Part shown: positions 1-13,000 of the stretch, one piece after another
Numbering within the stretch: position 1 is the stretch's first letter
How the letters are laid out: every line of letters starts with the position of its first letter
The notes under the pieces: generated by a model
Told to the model about the DNA's origin: nothing
Seen by the model: only the letters and a program-made list of their open reading frames with translations
Databases searched by the model: none
Source: Daphnia carinata
Lineage: Eukaryota; Arthropoda; Branchiopoda; Diplostraca; Daphniidae
DNA: 64,000 bases
NCBI RefSeq assembly: GCF_022539665.2
Contig: NC_081331.1
Coordinates: 10,944,638-11,008,637, forward strand
Direction: 5' to 3'
Position numbers and translations under genes: made by a program

Positions 1-714
1 TCGCCCTCCGTGAACACATCATCGGACTAAGCGGACACCCCACGTCCCCTTTCCGGCCAGAGCCCTCCAAACCTCGGTATATGTTGTTTTTAAATATACC
101 GTACAGTAGGGGCATGACCCCCTACGGGCTTATTAAAAATTTAAGGGAAACGGGGCTACAGAAAGAAGGGAGCCCAGATATGCACTTCAATTTTTTAAAT
201 ATAAAATACCGTCTCGGGAATCCGAATTAAGTATAGAAATGTCATGTCATCCATTCAATCATTACAATTTATTCAGTGTCTTGCCCCTGCCAAGAATCTT
301 TTCAGATCCAATGTTACTATTAACCTATGCTGAGAAAAGAAAAACAACACCATTAAGCATCTCAATTGTTGCTCATGTGACTTACATGACTTATAGATTC
401 AACTTCTGGCAGAAGCTTGGGAAAGGCCATACAAATTGCAGATGAAAATCATTGTATAAGGCTCTTGAATGATAAAATAGCACCCATAGAATGTTGCATT
501 GTTGTTAGTTGTGTTCCCAGTATGCTGAAAATCCTTTCCTATTGGATAAATTTTTTTTTTTAGATTAGACATGGTTGGCAAAAAGCAGGAGAAATGCTTT
601 GTCATAAATTCAAAAAATTTTCAAGAAAATTCCTTTCATACCTAAAAAGTCCATGTATGATGTTTATCGCTGCAATGCCAACAAAATGAAACATGTTTAG
701 GGCCATTTAAGTAC

Positions 715-2718
715 CCAGCTTCACCAACACTCTGAACGTAAAGGACGAGTTGTTCTTTAGCAAGAGAAGCAGAATTATTTGAGGCTTCTAGCTGTGACAG
801 AACTATAAAGGATTGCTGTTACACAGGATTCATTCACACAAGATGGTACTTCTCATTAGACAATTTGCATACTCTATTACTTTACCTCATACCTTAATGG
901 TAATGCACTTTCAGTGTTTTTCAACTGTAGGCTCACTCTTCCATCCTGTAACACTTTCAGACTTGACTTGATCCCCCACTAAAATTCTGTGAATGCAAAA
1001 TAATAGCATTAAAAATACTTTTTCGATAGACAAAAAACCGAAAAGTACCTAATTCACGTTTTATTTTGAACTCGTGCTATTTCTGGGTTTCCATACCACA
1101 CCCATTTTCAGCCCAAATACGGTCTCACAATTGTTCACTTCCTTCGCTGCACGGACTTATTACTAACAATTCTTTTAGTGCAGCACTAACAGAATTTAAC
1201 TTTAACACACTGTCAGGTGGTAGACTGAATAACTAAACAATAAATAATTGTCTGTTAAAATTCTATACTTATTTTGAATTCTTATTTGAAAAGTTTAGGT
1301 ACCTGACTCTGTTCGCCTAATGCCAATTCATCCTCATGTTCAGTTAGGGATGAGTTTGGAAAAACCTCCTTCACTGTTTGGAAACTGTTCCGTTCCAATT
1401 TTTTCCCCCTAGCTGAGCTTGGAGACTCAAAATTTGAGCTACAAATCACAAATGAATAAAAGCAAATAAATAGAATCATTATGTATTAGGCCTTACCATC
1501 CTTAGCTTTGCTGTTATCTAATATTTTGTGTTGTTCCAATAATTGGGCCTGCAGCTTCATAATTTGATGTAATAAACAATAATTAATAATTGAAAATCAA
1601 TATAATAATGTTTATACTTACCATCCTTTTGTTGTATTATCTTATCCATTTTAACATATTTTTCTCCATCCACGCTACTCGACTAACTGACAATGGGATC
1701 CAATGGACTCAAATTGACATGCCAGTAATAACGATTCTGACCGGTAGATGGCTACGGATCGGAAAAAAAAGTGTGATTTTCTTTTTTTTTTTGGCGAAAT
1801 TTTTTTTTTTTTTTTGTGTAAAACGGATTGTCATATTGCCATACTTTACTGATAAACACTAGAGGTTAAAGGGAAATATAACGGCTGGACATCTTTTACG
1901 GTTAGCTGCAAAATTTCATCATGAAATCTGGAATGAAAAAGAAAATTCAGATCAAGGTGAAATGTGGCTACAGAAAAGATGAGAGAACCTATTAATTGTG
2001 CTTCACTTTGACTGAATCAAATACCATAATATGGGATATCTGGACTACATTTTTAATGGGAACTTAGCTATGCACTTCACTTTGAGCATACCATGGGTGA
2101 GGGTTGGACCAAAATATCCATATCCTTTTAACAATACTGATAGTTTTCAATAAAAATATATCCACCTCCACCAAAGTGTGGGCTTGTCACATGGAAGTTT
2201 CCTTTCTGTAATTTAAGACATTTTGTTTAATAAACTCATGATCTGGAAACCATCAATCAATTACCAAATTGTTTAAGAAGACATGTTTGGCAAATGACAG
2301 TCATTGATAGAAAATCAACAATCTTTGTGCACCTCTTCGATGGCTGAAAAGGCAAAACACTGCTCAAGAAAGAGGGCATGATCCAATTATTGCAACTGAA
2401 TATTATCAGAGTAAACTCCAACCAAATATTCCAAAATGTTTTCAACTTCAGGCAACAGTTTAGGGAAAAGTTCACTAAGAAAATGTGAACATTCCCTTCG
2501 TTTAGCAGGGAATGTTGTTGTGGTTATAACAAACAATCAAAATTGTCTCACAGATTAGATGGGAAAATGGAAAGGGTTTCTCCCTAAGTAGTCCCATCAA
2601 CCAGTACTGCCACATTACTGCCAATACAGAGAAGGAAATTCAAAAGGTATTTAAAAATTGAATAGATATTTTACCATCAGAATGATACTGCAACACATAG
2701 CTGTGGCAGACGTTTATT
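715..2718 (-). CDS. Unrecognised minus-strand gene, several candidate exons (partial model)
   Basis: I do not recognise the product. Candidate exons in transcript order are 2718-2675, 2617-2552, 2474-2265, then (after unresolved sequence) 1438-1303, 978-886 and 815-715. The first three join in phase (2, 1, 1), and the last three join in phase 0. All have AG acceptors and GT donors. The peptide of exon 978-886 contains SLKVLQDGRVSLQLK, and the next contains KEQLVLYVQSVGEAG; both look protein-like rather than random. Short coding-like pieces also occur at about 1503-1555 (a Gln/Leu-rich heptad-like stretch), 1625-1675, 1870-1925 and 2170-2215, but their phases do not join cleanly. It could be a real gene whose small exons I have not fully placed, or a decaying copy. 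The start, the end and the function are unknown. Confidence 0.4.
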
Positions 2719-2950
2719 CTGTGAAAAATTTATCACATTGTAGAGTAGGCCTTGTCTAAAATGTAACGCGAATGCCATCACCTAAAAACAGAAAACTTCG
2801 ATTACATTCCAGCATAACAAATATGTTGCATGCTTACATATCGTAAACATTGGATTTATACCGCAGACGACCCATCAAACGGTATAGCCATCTATTGGTA
2901 AGGTATCCAGTTTTACTTCACTCAACGGAACCCCGATGTTCAAGACATTA

Positions 2951-3330
2951 GGGGCTTGAAAATAAGCCCGACAAAATAAATAAGCCCAAACCAAAGTTGT
3001 CGCGCCAGTAAAAAAAAATATCAGGATTCCAAAAGTATCACGGATTGCCATATAGCAATCCGCTGAATAATCCGTTGAATAATCTTTGAAGTCCGATGTT
3101 TCACGCTAGCGCTGTAGCGTACTGGCGCGCTAGTAATGGTTTCGATTCGCACATACACTACTTTTATATTTTAGATTACTCCAAAACTATAAACTCTGCG
3201 TAAAAACAAATTCTATTTTCGTGTTCCTTAGTTAATTTTGAATCAGAATCATCTATAGTCATTTAGATTTAATGCTATTATTTTTTAACAGGAAAAAATT
3301 TTAAGCCCGACAATATAAGCCCGGGCATAT
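2951..3330. repeat. Non-coding dispersed-repeat segment with AAGCCCGAC words
   Basis: Positions 2951-2992 carry GGGGCTTGAAAATAAGCCC followed by a second AAGCCC. A closely similar stretch lies on the minus strand at 56669-56711. A further partial copy of TAAGCCCGAC lies at 3302-3311. Between them is a short inverted repeat (3001-3010 and 3120-3129). This looks like old mobile-element debris directly upstream of the short BAMBI-like gene. No coding capacity is visible. Confidence 0.5.
3001..3129. mobile_element. Possible MITE-like element with 10-bp terminal inverted repeats
   Basis: CGCGCCAGTA at 3001-3010 is the exact reverse complement of TACTGGCGCG at 3120-3129, bounding 129 bp without coding capacity. 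The interior has ACGGATTGCCATATAGCAAT, a word that recurs loosely at about 1825-1845. I see no clear target-site duplication, so assignment to a transposon superfamily is not possible from one copy. Confidence 0.35.
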
Positions 3331-3834
3331 TTTTTAACGCAACGACGACAAAAATTCGTCTGCAATTACCAGCAGACTTTGAAATATGGCAAACAACAAA
3401 GCGAGAGGACGTCTGCTAGAATAAGGTATTGGTTCCATTTTTTTCCGACCAATGCTGTTAAGCCTCAAAGAGGAAACATTTTTTTTTTCCAAAAACGGGC
3501 TACAACTTGATGAATAGCTTTCGCTTCCCTTGTCTGAACTGTTTGAACGGTCTGGTGCGCACGAGCGCAGCACGTCCTACAAATTAGTCCCGAAGATGTT
3601 TGTCATTTTGTTTTGTGCGTATATGTACAAAATTATACATACCTTTCAAGAGGGTTACCAGCCACTCCAACTTGCCGACAGTTTCAAAAGGATCGACCAG
3701 GTGTTCGGCTGTTTCTGCAATTCAGGAAAACTTTGTCGATTTCATATTTGTTTTCATCTTGAGCAAGATTCAACCCAACTCTGCTGAAAGTTTTTCGTTT
3801 GATCGAACTCCCTGAAATTTGCATTATTTGGCGT

Positions 3835-3840
3835 TCAGTC
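3835..3840 (+). promoter_or_regulatory. Candidate initiator (TCAGTC) of the short BAMBI-like gene
   Basis: A TCAGTC match to the arthropod initiator lies 46 nt upstream of the ATG at 3883, with A+1 at 3837. There is no TATA box about 30 nt upstream and no DPE match at +28. The site would give a very short 5' UTR. A match this short is weak evidence on its own. Confidence 0.3.
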
Positions 3841-3882
3841 ACGGTCTTATTTTCTACACAACAGAAACGATATCGACAGCTA

Positions 3883-4893
3883 ATGGAAGTCCACTGGAAC
3901 GCTGTTTTAATGTTGGTGAGCTTGGCCATGGCAGAAAGCGAACAAGGTAACTTTCGAGTCAACACATGTAGATTCAACAAGTCTTGTACGATGTTATAAC
4001 GACATGAAAAATCCCAGTTCTTTATCGTTGCCGTTTAACAGTCTTCCCATCCAACCAAACTAAACTCTACATGGCGACCATTAACGAAATTTCCATTCAG
4101 CTAAGGCAGAAATTTTGGCTGTTTGTAAATGCACTCCCAGTAAGGTCAAAATGTAAAATAAATTTTTCGTTTGTCTGCATTAAAGACGAGGCAATTCAGT
4201 GCATCTGTACGACACGAATTTGCCAGGAGATGGCCGAGCCTGTCTGTACCACTTCCGGTTTATGTTACTCTCAGTACCTGGATCGTAGGGATGGAACTAA
4301 TCCGGTCACCAAAGGCTGCGTCAAGTAATAATCCATGAGTTACATAGCATTAAAATGCTCGTCTTCTTTTTTTTTCTGTAACAAATCCGTTGAATTTATC
4401 ACTAGCCTGAAGACACCTCTCCTGTGCGAAAACCGTCCACCAAAGAGCACGTCATCGCTGCGTGTTAGATGGCCCATTTTGCTCTGCTGTCGGACTCAAA
4501 TGTGCAATAAAGAGGATTTGCGACTACAAGAGCTTACTCAAACTGATCGCACCGGACAACCTGGTAAGCACGAACTTCAAAATCTGATATAAACGATCAT
4601 ATATAACTGCCGAGAGTAATCGTTTTGGATGCTCGTTTTTACTTAAATTTAAATCTTAAAAAGGAGCCAGCGAGAGCGAAACTGCCGATAATATCGGTGA
4701 AGGCGCCATTCCCGTTCCAACCGATAAAACCAGCCATGGCGTATTGACGTTTAGTAACAACAATAATAACAGCCATAATAACAACACGCTGTCCAATCCA
4801 ACTGTTTTGATCGTTTTCTGCGTTGGTATGGTCGTTTTATTGGCCATCGGTATCACGGGGTGTTGCGTTCTTCAGAGGCAACAAGTTTACTGA
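3883..4893 (+). CDS. BAMBI-like, nearly tail-less TGF-beta pseudoreceptor (196 aa)
   Basis: Four exons: 3883-3946, 4186-4324, 4406-4563 and 4664-4893, with splice phases 1, 2, 1. They join without a stop into 196 residues. Residues 1-20 form a signal peptide. The ectodomain has ten cysteines (27, 29, 34, 42, 48, 66, 75, 95, 96, 101) in the three-finger layout of TGF-beta-family receptors, ending in the hallmark CCRTQMCN. After a linker rich in Asn, Ser and Thr, one membrane helix spans about residues 167-190, followed by only about six residues and the stop. Intron phases match the BAMBI gene 10.5 kb downstream exactly, so I infer tandem duplication. It has no kinase domain and almost no cytoplasmic part, so if it acts in signalling it would do so by binding ligand or receptors outside the cell. 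Family alternative: another Ly6/three-finger membrane protein. Candidate poly(A) signal at 5185-5190. Confidence 0.85.
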
Positions 4894-5184
4894 TTGACGG
4901 TCTTCCACTATTAGCCGCTAGATGTCATGCACTCTCGTTTTTTTTTTTTTGCCTTTTTCGTCCCAATTTTTCCCCTTCGTTTCTCTTTATGGGTAGACAG
5001 CAAAATTTCTGTTTTCTTACAATCTTTTCTCGTCTTTCCTTTTTTTTATTGAGTAACAATGTGTACACAACGCATTCCTTTGCCCAAACATGTCGACTAA
5101 CTAAAACGACGACTCGATTCCCATACCCCCCTTCGGGTGGTTGTATAACGCCGCTTATCAATTCCACAATAGAAAGAAAAAAAC

Positions 5185-5190
5185 AATAAA
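5185..5190 (+). promoter_or_regulatory. Candidate poly(A) signal AATAAA of the short BAMBI-like gene
   Basis: AATAAA lies about 290 nt after the stop codon at 4893. A second one occurs at about 5269. No coding sequence lies between the stop and these hexamers. Confidence 0.45.
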
Positions 5191-5299
5191 CCGAAACTAA
5201 GAGAAAATTCACAAGTTTTTGTTTCACTGCGACACAATTAAAGTAAACAAGTTGCCCCAAAATCTATTTGAATAAAAACAGAGCCACGCAATTCAATTT

Positions 5300-8200
5300 A
5301 CATTTCAACGAGAAGATAATGATGATTGACCGAACCCATTCTACTAGTCCCTGTCATCATCATCAAAGAACTGATTTTGAGCGTAGACAAGCAAGAATTT
5401 AAAGTAAGAAATAAATAAATAAAGAAAGAAAGAAAAAGAAATTAAAATGAGAACGATGAAAATTCTGTTGAATGTTTGGTTTTCCACCTGTCGAGAATGT
5501 AACACATTGACCTGATGAGGCTCAACCTGAAAGGGAAATCAGGCAGAAAAGGAGAAGAAGAAGAAGAAGAAGAAGATAAAAAGAACTCAACGGTGGGAAG
5601 AGGGAGAGAAGAATAAAGAGACAAGAGACCCAAAGAAGGAGGAAACCTGTCGATAAAGATCGTCCAAGAAAAGGGCAAGAATGTCGAGAGCTTCTTCTTT
5701 AATGTCCCCTCCATCCTAGTGTGTCCCTCGTCCTCGAAGACAAAAACCTGTCAGCAAATATCCACAAGGAAGAAGAAAAGAGCTCCCTCCCTACTCCTCC
5801 TCCGTCCGATCGATAACATCTATTGACAGACTTATTTGACGACGTATAGAATGTTAAATTATCATCTCGTCCCTTCTATTCTCTCTTTCTGGCTTGTCTC
5901 TGCGATGACGGCCATCAGAAGCAGTTTCTCTAGCTCGAATTTAAATATTGCCCAACTGGAAAACAAAAATAAATATCGACACTGGACGGGCAGGCTTATG
6001 CATTGCGGCACTCAGTGCTACACATTAAAACACATCACTAACGTCTATTAAGAGCAGGTACAATGCGACATACCTATGGCGGTAAGAATGTCTAATTCTA
6101 TTTGTTTTTGTTGTTTTTTATTCCCCAAATAGTTTTTTTTATCGGACATTTTCCTTTTAGGAAAAAGGATTTTACTCGATTCGAAATTAATGCACGATCC
6201 AACGCGGAAAAAAAAAGGAAAAAAATTCAACGGAGTAGAGAAAAATCACAAGGTCACGCGCAGTACATTTATAGATAAATGTAGCAAACGAAATAGCCGG
6301 GGACACACACTCACAGACTCCCGAAAAAAACGAACGGTCAGACGACAAAGAAAAAAGAAAGGAAGAGAACTAAAACGAAGGGGAAATATTTGGTCTGGAA
6401 AAATAAAAAACAATAACATGACTTTGCTTTTAGTGACCGCTGAAAGGGGCCATCCTTCTCTCAAAAAAAAAACCCCAAACAACTCCAACAAATAAAAATG
6501 AAAGAAAAACATCCAACCGGAATAAATACTCTGGACACACACAGCAAAAAGAGGGAGAGAGAGAAAAGACTCGATATGATCGATAACCTTCAGGCATCAG
6601 GGACAACATTGCCACGAAAATGTTTTTAATGAGAAGCTATTCTTCGTTCAATGGCAAACGTGAGCGGGTTGCATTTGAAGATTTAAAACACACAAAAAAA
6701 AAACGTAACGAACGAAAATAAAGGGAGAGGTACGCGGACAGTGAACGTTAAACAACAAAACATTCGATAAACACCTGTGTCTAATTACTATAATGATGAT
6801 GACAGCTTGAAGACAAGCTAATGGCTGGCAGTTCACGTCTTGCTTAACAGAATTGCTATACAATCAATGCGTCGATGAAATACAAATCCATTACTCGGCT
6901 GTGTGTGAATGTTTAGTGTACGATTGGCTAAAGGTTCTACATTATTTTCCGAAAATTTAGATCTATCATCATTTATTTTTGTTTTTGATTGATCGAAGCC
7001 ATAGGTCAGCTGAGTCGCATAGAGATGCATCATCATTACCATCTGGAGTGTCGGAAGATCGGGTTTTCAATAAAAATAAATGAAACAACCGATGAGGCTC
7101 TACCCGATGGCGTGGATAATTGAACGATTGACGCGTCAACGGAACAGAAATGCCCTTTCACTAGTCACGATCTCTCTTAAAATTTAAACTAAATTTAGAA
7201 GAAAAAATTGTAATAAAATTAATTTTTTTTTCTTCTTCAAGGTTAAGGAAAGCCATAAAAATGTTTGATAACTAGAGAAGACAATTCCATCAGAGAGCAG
7301 CGAGAAAATGACTCGAAATTGGTGTGCTGTGCCTCTCTCTACTATGTAATCATGGCCAAGAAGGCGGTGAAGGAAGGCCATTCTATTCGAAAAAATAAAA
7401 ACGAACGCATCCGCAAGAAAAAAACAACTCCCCTCTTGAAGTCAAGGAAAGGAAACATTATACGTAGTCTATGTACACTCTGTAAGCACATATGCCTTTT
7501 TCTATATAGATAATACGGAGAGAACGTTCAACAACCCAACAACACACGCAAGTGAAAAAAAAAAAGAAAAATCGGGTAGAGGGGAGAAAATAAAACGCCG
7601 GGCCGCCCAACCGTCGAAAAGTATAGGTCTGTTTTTTTTGTTTTTTTTTGTTCTTGCTCTTTTCATATGTAGAGACGATGGGACTTTAAATACAGGGTAC
7701 GAAAACAGCGACGTTTCATTCAGCATTAAAAAAAAAAAAAAGACAGAGGCATTGTAATAGCACGGGAAATATATACATAAAAAAAAAAAGAGTACGTTGT
7801 TGATGTAGTTCCCACCATTTCCTCCTTTTCTTGCGTACCTATACGCAAAGAATTGGAAAAGCTAAAGAAAAAAGGTACTACGAAATGGGGCCTAATAACA
7901 GGGCACGCACACACGCACTCCGTTCAAATTTCGTCCGGGCAACGGGTATTAAACTTAAACAAAAATAAAAATGAGAACAAAAATAAGATCTATTTTGTAA
8001 CAAAAAAAAAAAAAAATCGCACCTGACGTAGTCCCCCCAGATCGTCAGAATGACTCACGCAAACGGACGTCACATATTCAATGCGGTAGCCGTGATGAAT
8101 AACGATCGTCTCTTTTTCCGCCTTTTTTTTTTTTTAAGGTTCGTTATTTCCTCCCACCAAAAAGAAAAAAAAAAAAAAAAGAGAAACGACAAAAATTGTA

Positions 8201-9969
8201 AAGTGAAATGCGCTGCCAGACGTGTATATTATCCCCTCCTACTCGATAGGATTGTCGCCACTGCGCTGTCGCCGCCGCGCCGCCACACGCAAGAAAGAAA
8301 AAAACCGCCGCCGCTCAACTACCAAACAAAAAGGAAAAAAAAAAAAAAAAAAAAAAAGTAGTTTTGATTACACCGTCGCGACCGTGACAACAACTATCTC
8401 TCCTTCCTTCCTCATATAGTGCTGCTGGGTCTCCCCCAAAAATACCCACCCCTCGTTTTTTTTTTTCCTTATCTGTCCCTTTTTTCTAATTTTCTTTTTA
8501 AAAAAAGGGACGAAAAAAAAAAAAAAAAAAAAGTCAGACTGCATAAAGTGGATTTTAATTTACCAACACACACAGAGTAAAGAATACGACAATTTCGGGT
8601 TGGAGGGAAAAGAATTCAATTCCGGCGACGTTAGCAAACCCCCCCCCATCCGATTGCTGTACGACTTTGGTGCCATCGTTTTAAATCAGGGGGTCTCTGT
8701 CCCTACTGTTTTTTTTTTCTTTTCTCTTTAAAAATTAAAAAAAAAGCAAAGTCTTAAATCTGTCTATAATAAAACAAGGATATATTAGAAGGAAAGGCTC
8801 TTCTATCTCTCCATAGGGAGAAAGAGAGAAAACAGAGACAGACAGAAATGTCTTCTAACCGAGACATAGAGACACACACACAAAAAAAATAGACTAGACT
8901 AGTCAGTATAGTGATATTATAGTCTATAAGAAACGTACAGAAAAAAAAAAAAGATGTGGTGGCGACAGTTGACCTTTTTTTTTTTTTTCTGGAACATCCT
9001 CCACCCCCCGTAGATTTCCTTGTTTTCTATGGAGCCCATACAGTTTGAAGGGTGGTCAATCCCTCCTTCTATATATGCATAGTCTAATTTCTATCGGATC
9101 TCCAAAAAAAAAAAAAAAAAAAAAAAAACTCTTCTGTTAGTCTACATGGACAGAGAGAACAATATCCGCCTGATAGATGATGGGCTTATCAATTTCTAAT
9201 GGCCGACTATATGGGTGTAGGCGCCACACTGGCAAACGCAATATCTCTTGTATATATTCCCCAGTCACAGGTTTTGCTTTTCTTTGGCCGATGACTCGAC
9301 GCAGTTCGCCCCCTCCTTTGACATTTGATCTGCTTTTCAGTTATAATCCTTTTGCCTATTACTTTACATTGTAACCTAACCTGGCTACTATGTAAGCCGC
9401 TTAGACACGTATACGTGTGTGTGTGTGTGTCTATTATTACAAGTCTTATTTGAAAAATAAAGAACCTTGTAACCAAAACGAAAATGAATCGTTTTCAAAA
9501 ACATATTCAACTGAATGTCCCAGAAAAATTCAAAGTTCAAGTGCTGCGAACGAGTAAAAATAGAAGATAATAAAAAAAAAAACAAGGATTTAAAAAAAGA
9601 AAACGATAGTAGGGCGTGATGAACTTTAAAGGCACTTGGATATTCAAGTCTCGCGCGCTGCCGGAGTGCAGCAATTAGGCGAAAAAAGGAAGAAGGCGAG
9701 AGAGAGTTAAACAAAAACAAAAGCCGTCTACATCACCTCTTTGTTTTTCGTTTCTATTTAACGTTGAGAAAAAAATATATATATAATGTTGGTTTGGTTG
9801 ATTGCACGGCAAAGAGATAAGAGACAACACGATTCAGGAAAGAAGAAAAAAGAAAAGGAGAGCCAACCGGTAAGAGCTTCCCTTCTTTTAAATCCATTTT
9901 CTGTTGGTGTGTCTATAAGTATATACTGGATATATCAGCTTCATTTTTTTTTTTTTTTAGGGCGAGACA

Positions 9970-10000
<31 letters not shown>

Positions 10001-13000
10001 TTTTTTTTTTTTTGTTTTCCTTATTCAAAATGAGTCGCCGCCGCCGTCACACATCAGCCAAATGGTGAAAACATCGAAACACTTTTAACTCGCATCAACC
10101 GGCTGGGGCCATCTCAGCGCCTCAGCCACATCAAAGCAGATGGGCCTTCTCTTGTCTTGTCTTTATATATTTCTGTGTGTTTAGAATCGTCGTATAGGAT
10201 GCGTGTGTGTATAATAAAGTGAATGATTTCTAACCGAGAAGCGACCCACTCTTGTCCCCTATCTTTGCTTCTTAAGGGTACATCTAGAAATAATTTATGA
10301 AAAATAGGGGGGAAAAATTGAAAATCCTGTCCCTCCTTTCAGCCCGTATCAGTTGGACTGATCGCTATACGCACTCGCCGCCATCATCATCGTCCAGCCC
10401 AAAACTCTGGAATTCCTCATAAAAACAAGAGGAAGAAAAAAACAAAAAACACGACCATTATTTTATTTATTTAAAGAAAATAGAAAAATAAATAGATTAT
10501 TGATTCCTTGTTTTTTCTTTATGTTTCCCCCTTTTTCCTCGTCATCCTTGAAGCTTTATACTGGTTTTTATACATGTATAACAATCGAGTGTGTTGAAGG
10601 TTCGTATCGACGGGCGGTTTCGAATTTTGAATATCGAAATTGTTTCGAAGAGATTCTTTTTTTTTTTTTTCTATTACAAAAAAGGAGTTACGTGGCCAGC
10701 AGGAGCCGAACACACAGCAGCTGTCTTATGCACCCAAGACCGGCTTTTTGTGTGTGTGTGTGTGTTTCCCTTATGTTTGATGGAGAGAGGGGGGGGGGAG
10801 CGCTCTATATAGTGGTTCTATTAGTCAGCGGGTGGCTTTCAAAAAAAAAAAAAAAAAAAAAAAAAAGAAGCCAAAAGAAGAAGAAGAACCTGTCGATGAT
10901 TCCGGATGACCGAAATGATGGGTTCATGGCTTTAACTTTACTTGGAAAACAGATACAGAGAGGCAACCTTTTCTTGAAACCTTTTTAGCCCGAGTTTTTG
11001 TGTACACAAGGGGACAAAGACTAATTCAAATGAGGGCTTTCTTCTTTATTTGTACGGTGAGATACAAGTGTGTACGTATTTGAAGCAAGTCGGTTTTGGG
11101 TGGCGTCATTAAAGCGAACCTACAAAGTGCATCAGCATTTGCTGTCTCACTTTATCTCAAACGTAAAACCCGATTTCCTTTTAATGTTATTTTCTTTTCC
11201 CTTGTTTTTTTTTTTTTTTTTTTTTTTTAATTTCCATTTTCGTGTGTGTGTAATTCTCAGCGGTTTTTGCGCAATTTCCTACATTTTTTCTTTGATGCTT
11301 TTTAAGAGCGCAACTCGCCCGGCGGTCCGTGTACGGGACCGTTCGTTTCTTTATACGACTTGAATGTATGTTTTTTTTTATTATTTCTAATATCTCATCG
11401 TATCGTTCGCAAGAGTGGGAATGTTACGACAACAAACCATCCGGTTCCAATAAAATAATAATAATAATAAAAAAAAAATAAGAAGCGCGGATTTTTCTTT
11501 TTTCATTATCAATCAAAATACTAAATATAAAAAAAAAGATAGTCCAAAACTAGGAAAAGGAAGAGAAAAGAATATAAAAAAATGTTTTTTTTTTTTATCC
11601 ATGGCGACTCGGTTGTTTTTTTTTTTTTAATGGAGATGCCTTTATTTTTTTATTAGCACTTGTTGCGTGTGTGTAAATATAAAAGAACTGTCTACACAAC
11701 AATAACAAGGCGCAAAGGATAAAAAAAAAAAAAAAGTAGAAAGCTATTTATATAAGTATAAATAAAAGAGTACAACAACAATAAGAAGGAAAAAAAAAGA
11801 CATCCTTATTATTCCCATTATACCATCATTTCAGATTTCTTTCACGACTTTATACTCTTTTCTCTACATTTTTATCGAGTTTCTAAGGAAATACGGTGTT
11901 TAACGACGCCGTGAGTTCGAGGAAAAAGGAACCAAATTGGACGCCAGAGGGCGGATCTATTTGTAATCCTTTGGCAATCAACCGATTCCGCCGCTGAAAT
12001 AGTTGATGAAAAAACAAACGCCTATTTGTACATACATTGCACCTTTCTTCAAATTTCCTGTTTGTCTTCGTTACAGCACGGCGCCTTTCGCCTATCAAAA
12101 TCGCATTAAACGAGAAAGCCCAAGGGCAAGAAGGGTACACATATTCAATGTCATCTCTCCGATGTGCGTACGAGTAATCAGACAATCATTGTTCACGCAA
12201 AAAAAAAAAACGGAAGAAATTCATTAGACACAGTCGGATGACTCGTTGAAATGCCGCCTTTCTTTTTAGACATATCTACGCAGTGTTCTATTACGTCTAT
12301 ATACACCGCTACCGCAAAAGAAGAATGAAAATTGAGAGGAAGAAACGAATACCATTTCCTTCTATGTGTTTGTTTTTGTTATTTGATTTGACTGGAATTG
12401 TTTTGTTGTATTAAAAAAAAAAAAAAAAATGGGGGAAAAAAAAAAAAAAGAAATTCCCGACTGTCAAATTGACGTGCCTTAAGGCACGGGTCGCCCACCA
12501 GTCGCACACACACACACGCAACAAAATTCAAATAAAACATTTTTGAAAAAAAAAAAAAAAAATAGACGGACACAAAGTATACAAGAGAGATGCTGCTCAT
12601 AATATAAGTTAACCAGTAGCGTGTTTACCTTCACATTCTACGGGCCGATTTTTTTTCTTTCTTCTAAACTATTCTTTCATTTCTTTTGCCTATTTTTTGA
12701 AAAACAGACAGGAGAAAAAAAAAAAATTGTGCGTCTACAGTTCATAATGTGTCCCCTATTTTTTCTTTGTAGAAGGGACAGCATTATGGTATGCGCAAGG
12801 GTATGTAGGTGAGTTGTTACGTTTAAAAAAAAAAAAAAAAAAGAAAAACGGGAGAGAAAACGAAAATAAACGAGCCGGATCGAATCGGAACGCTGGGGCA
12901 CGCGCGTTGATTGAAATATTATAAAAGAAAGAAAGAAAATCAGGGACTTTGGTTGTTGACTTGGATAACCTCATTTAAAATAGTGCCGCAATAACCGCCT

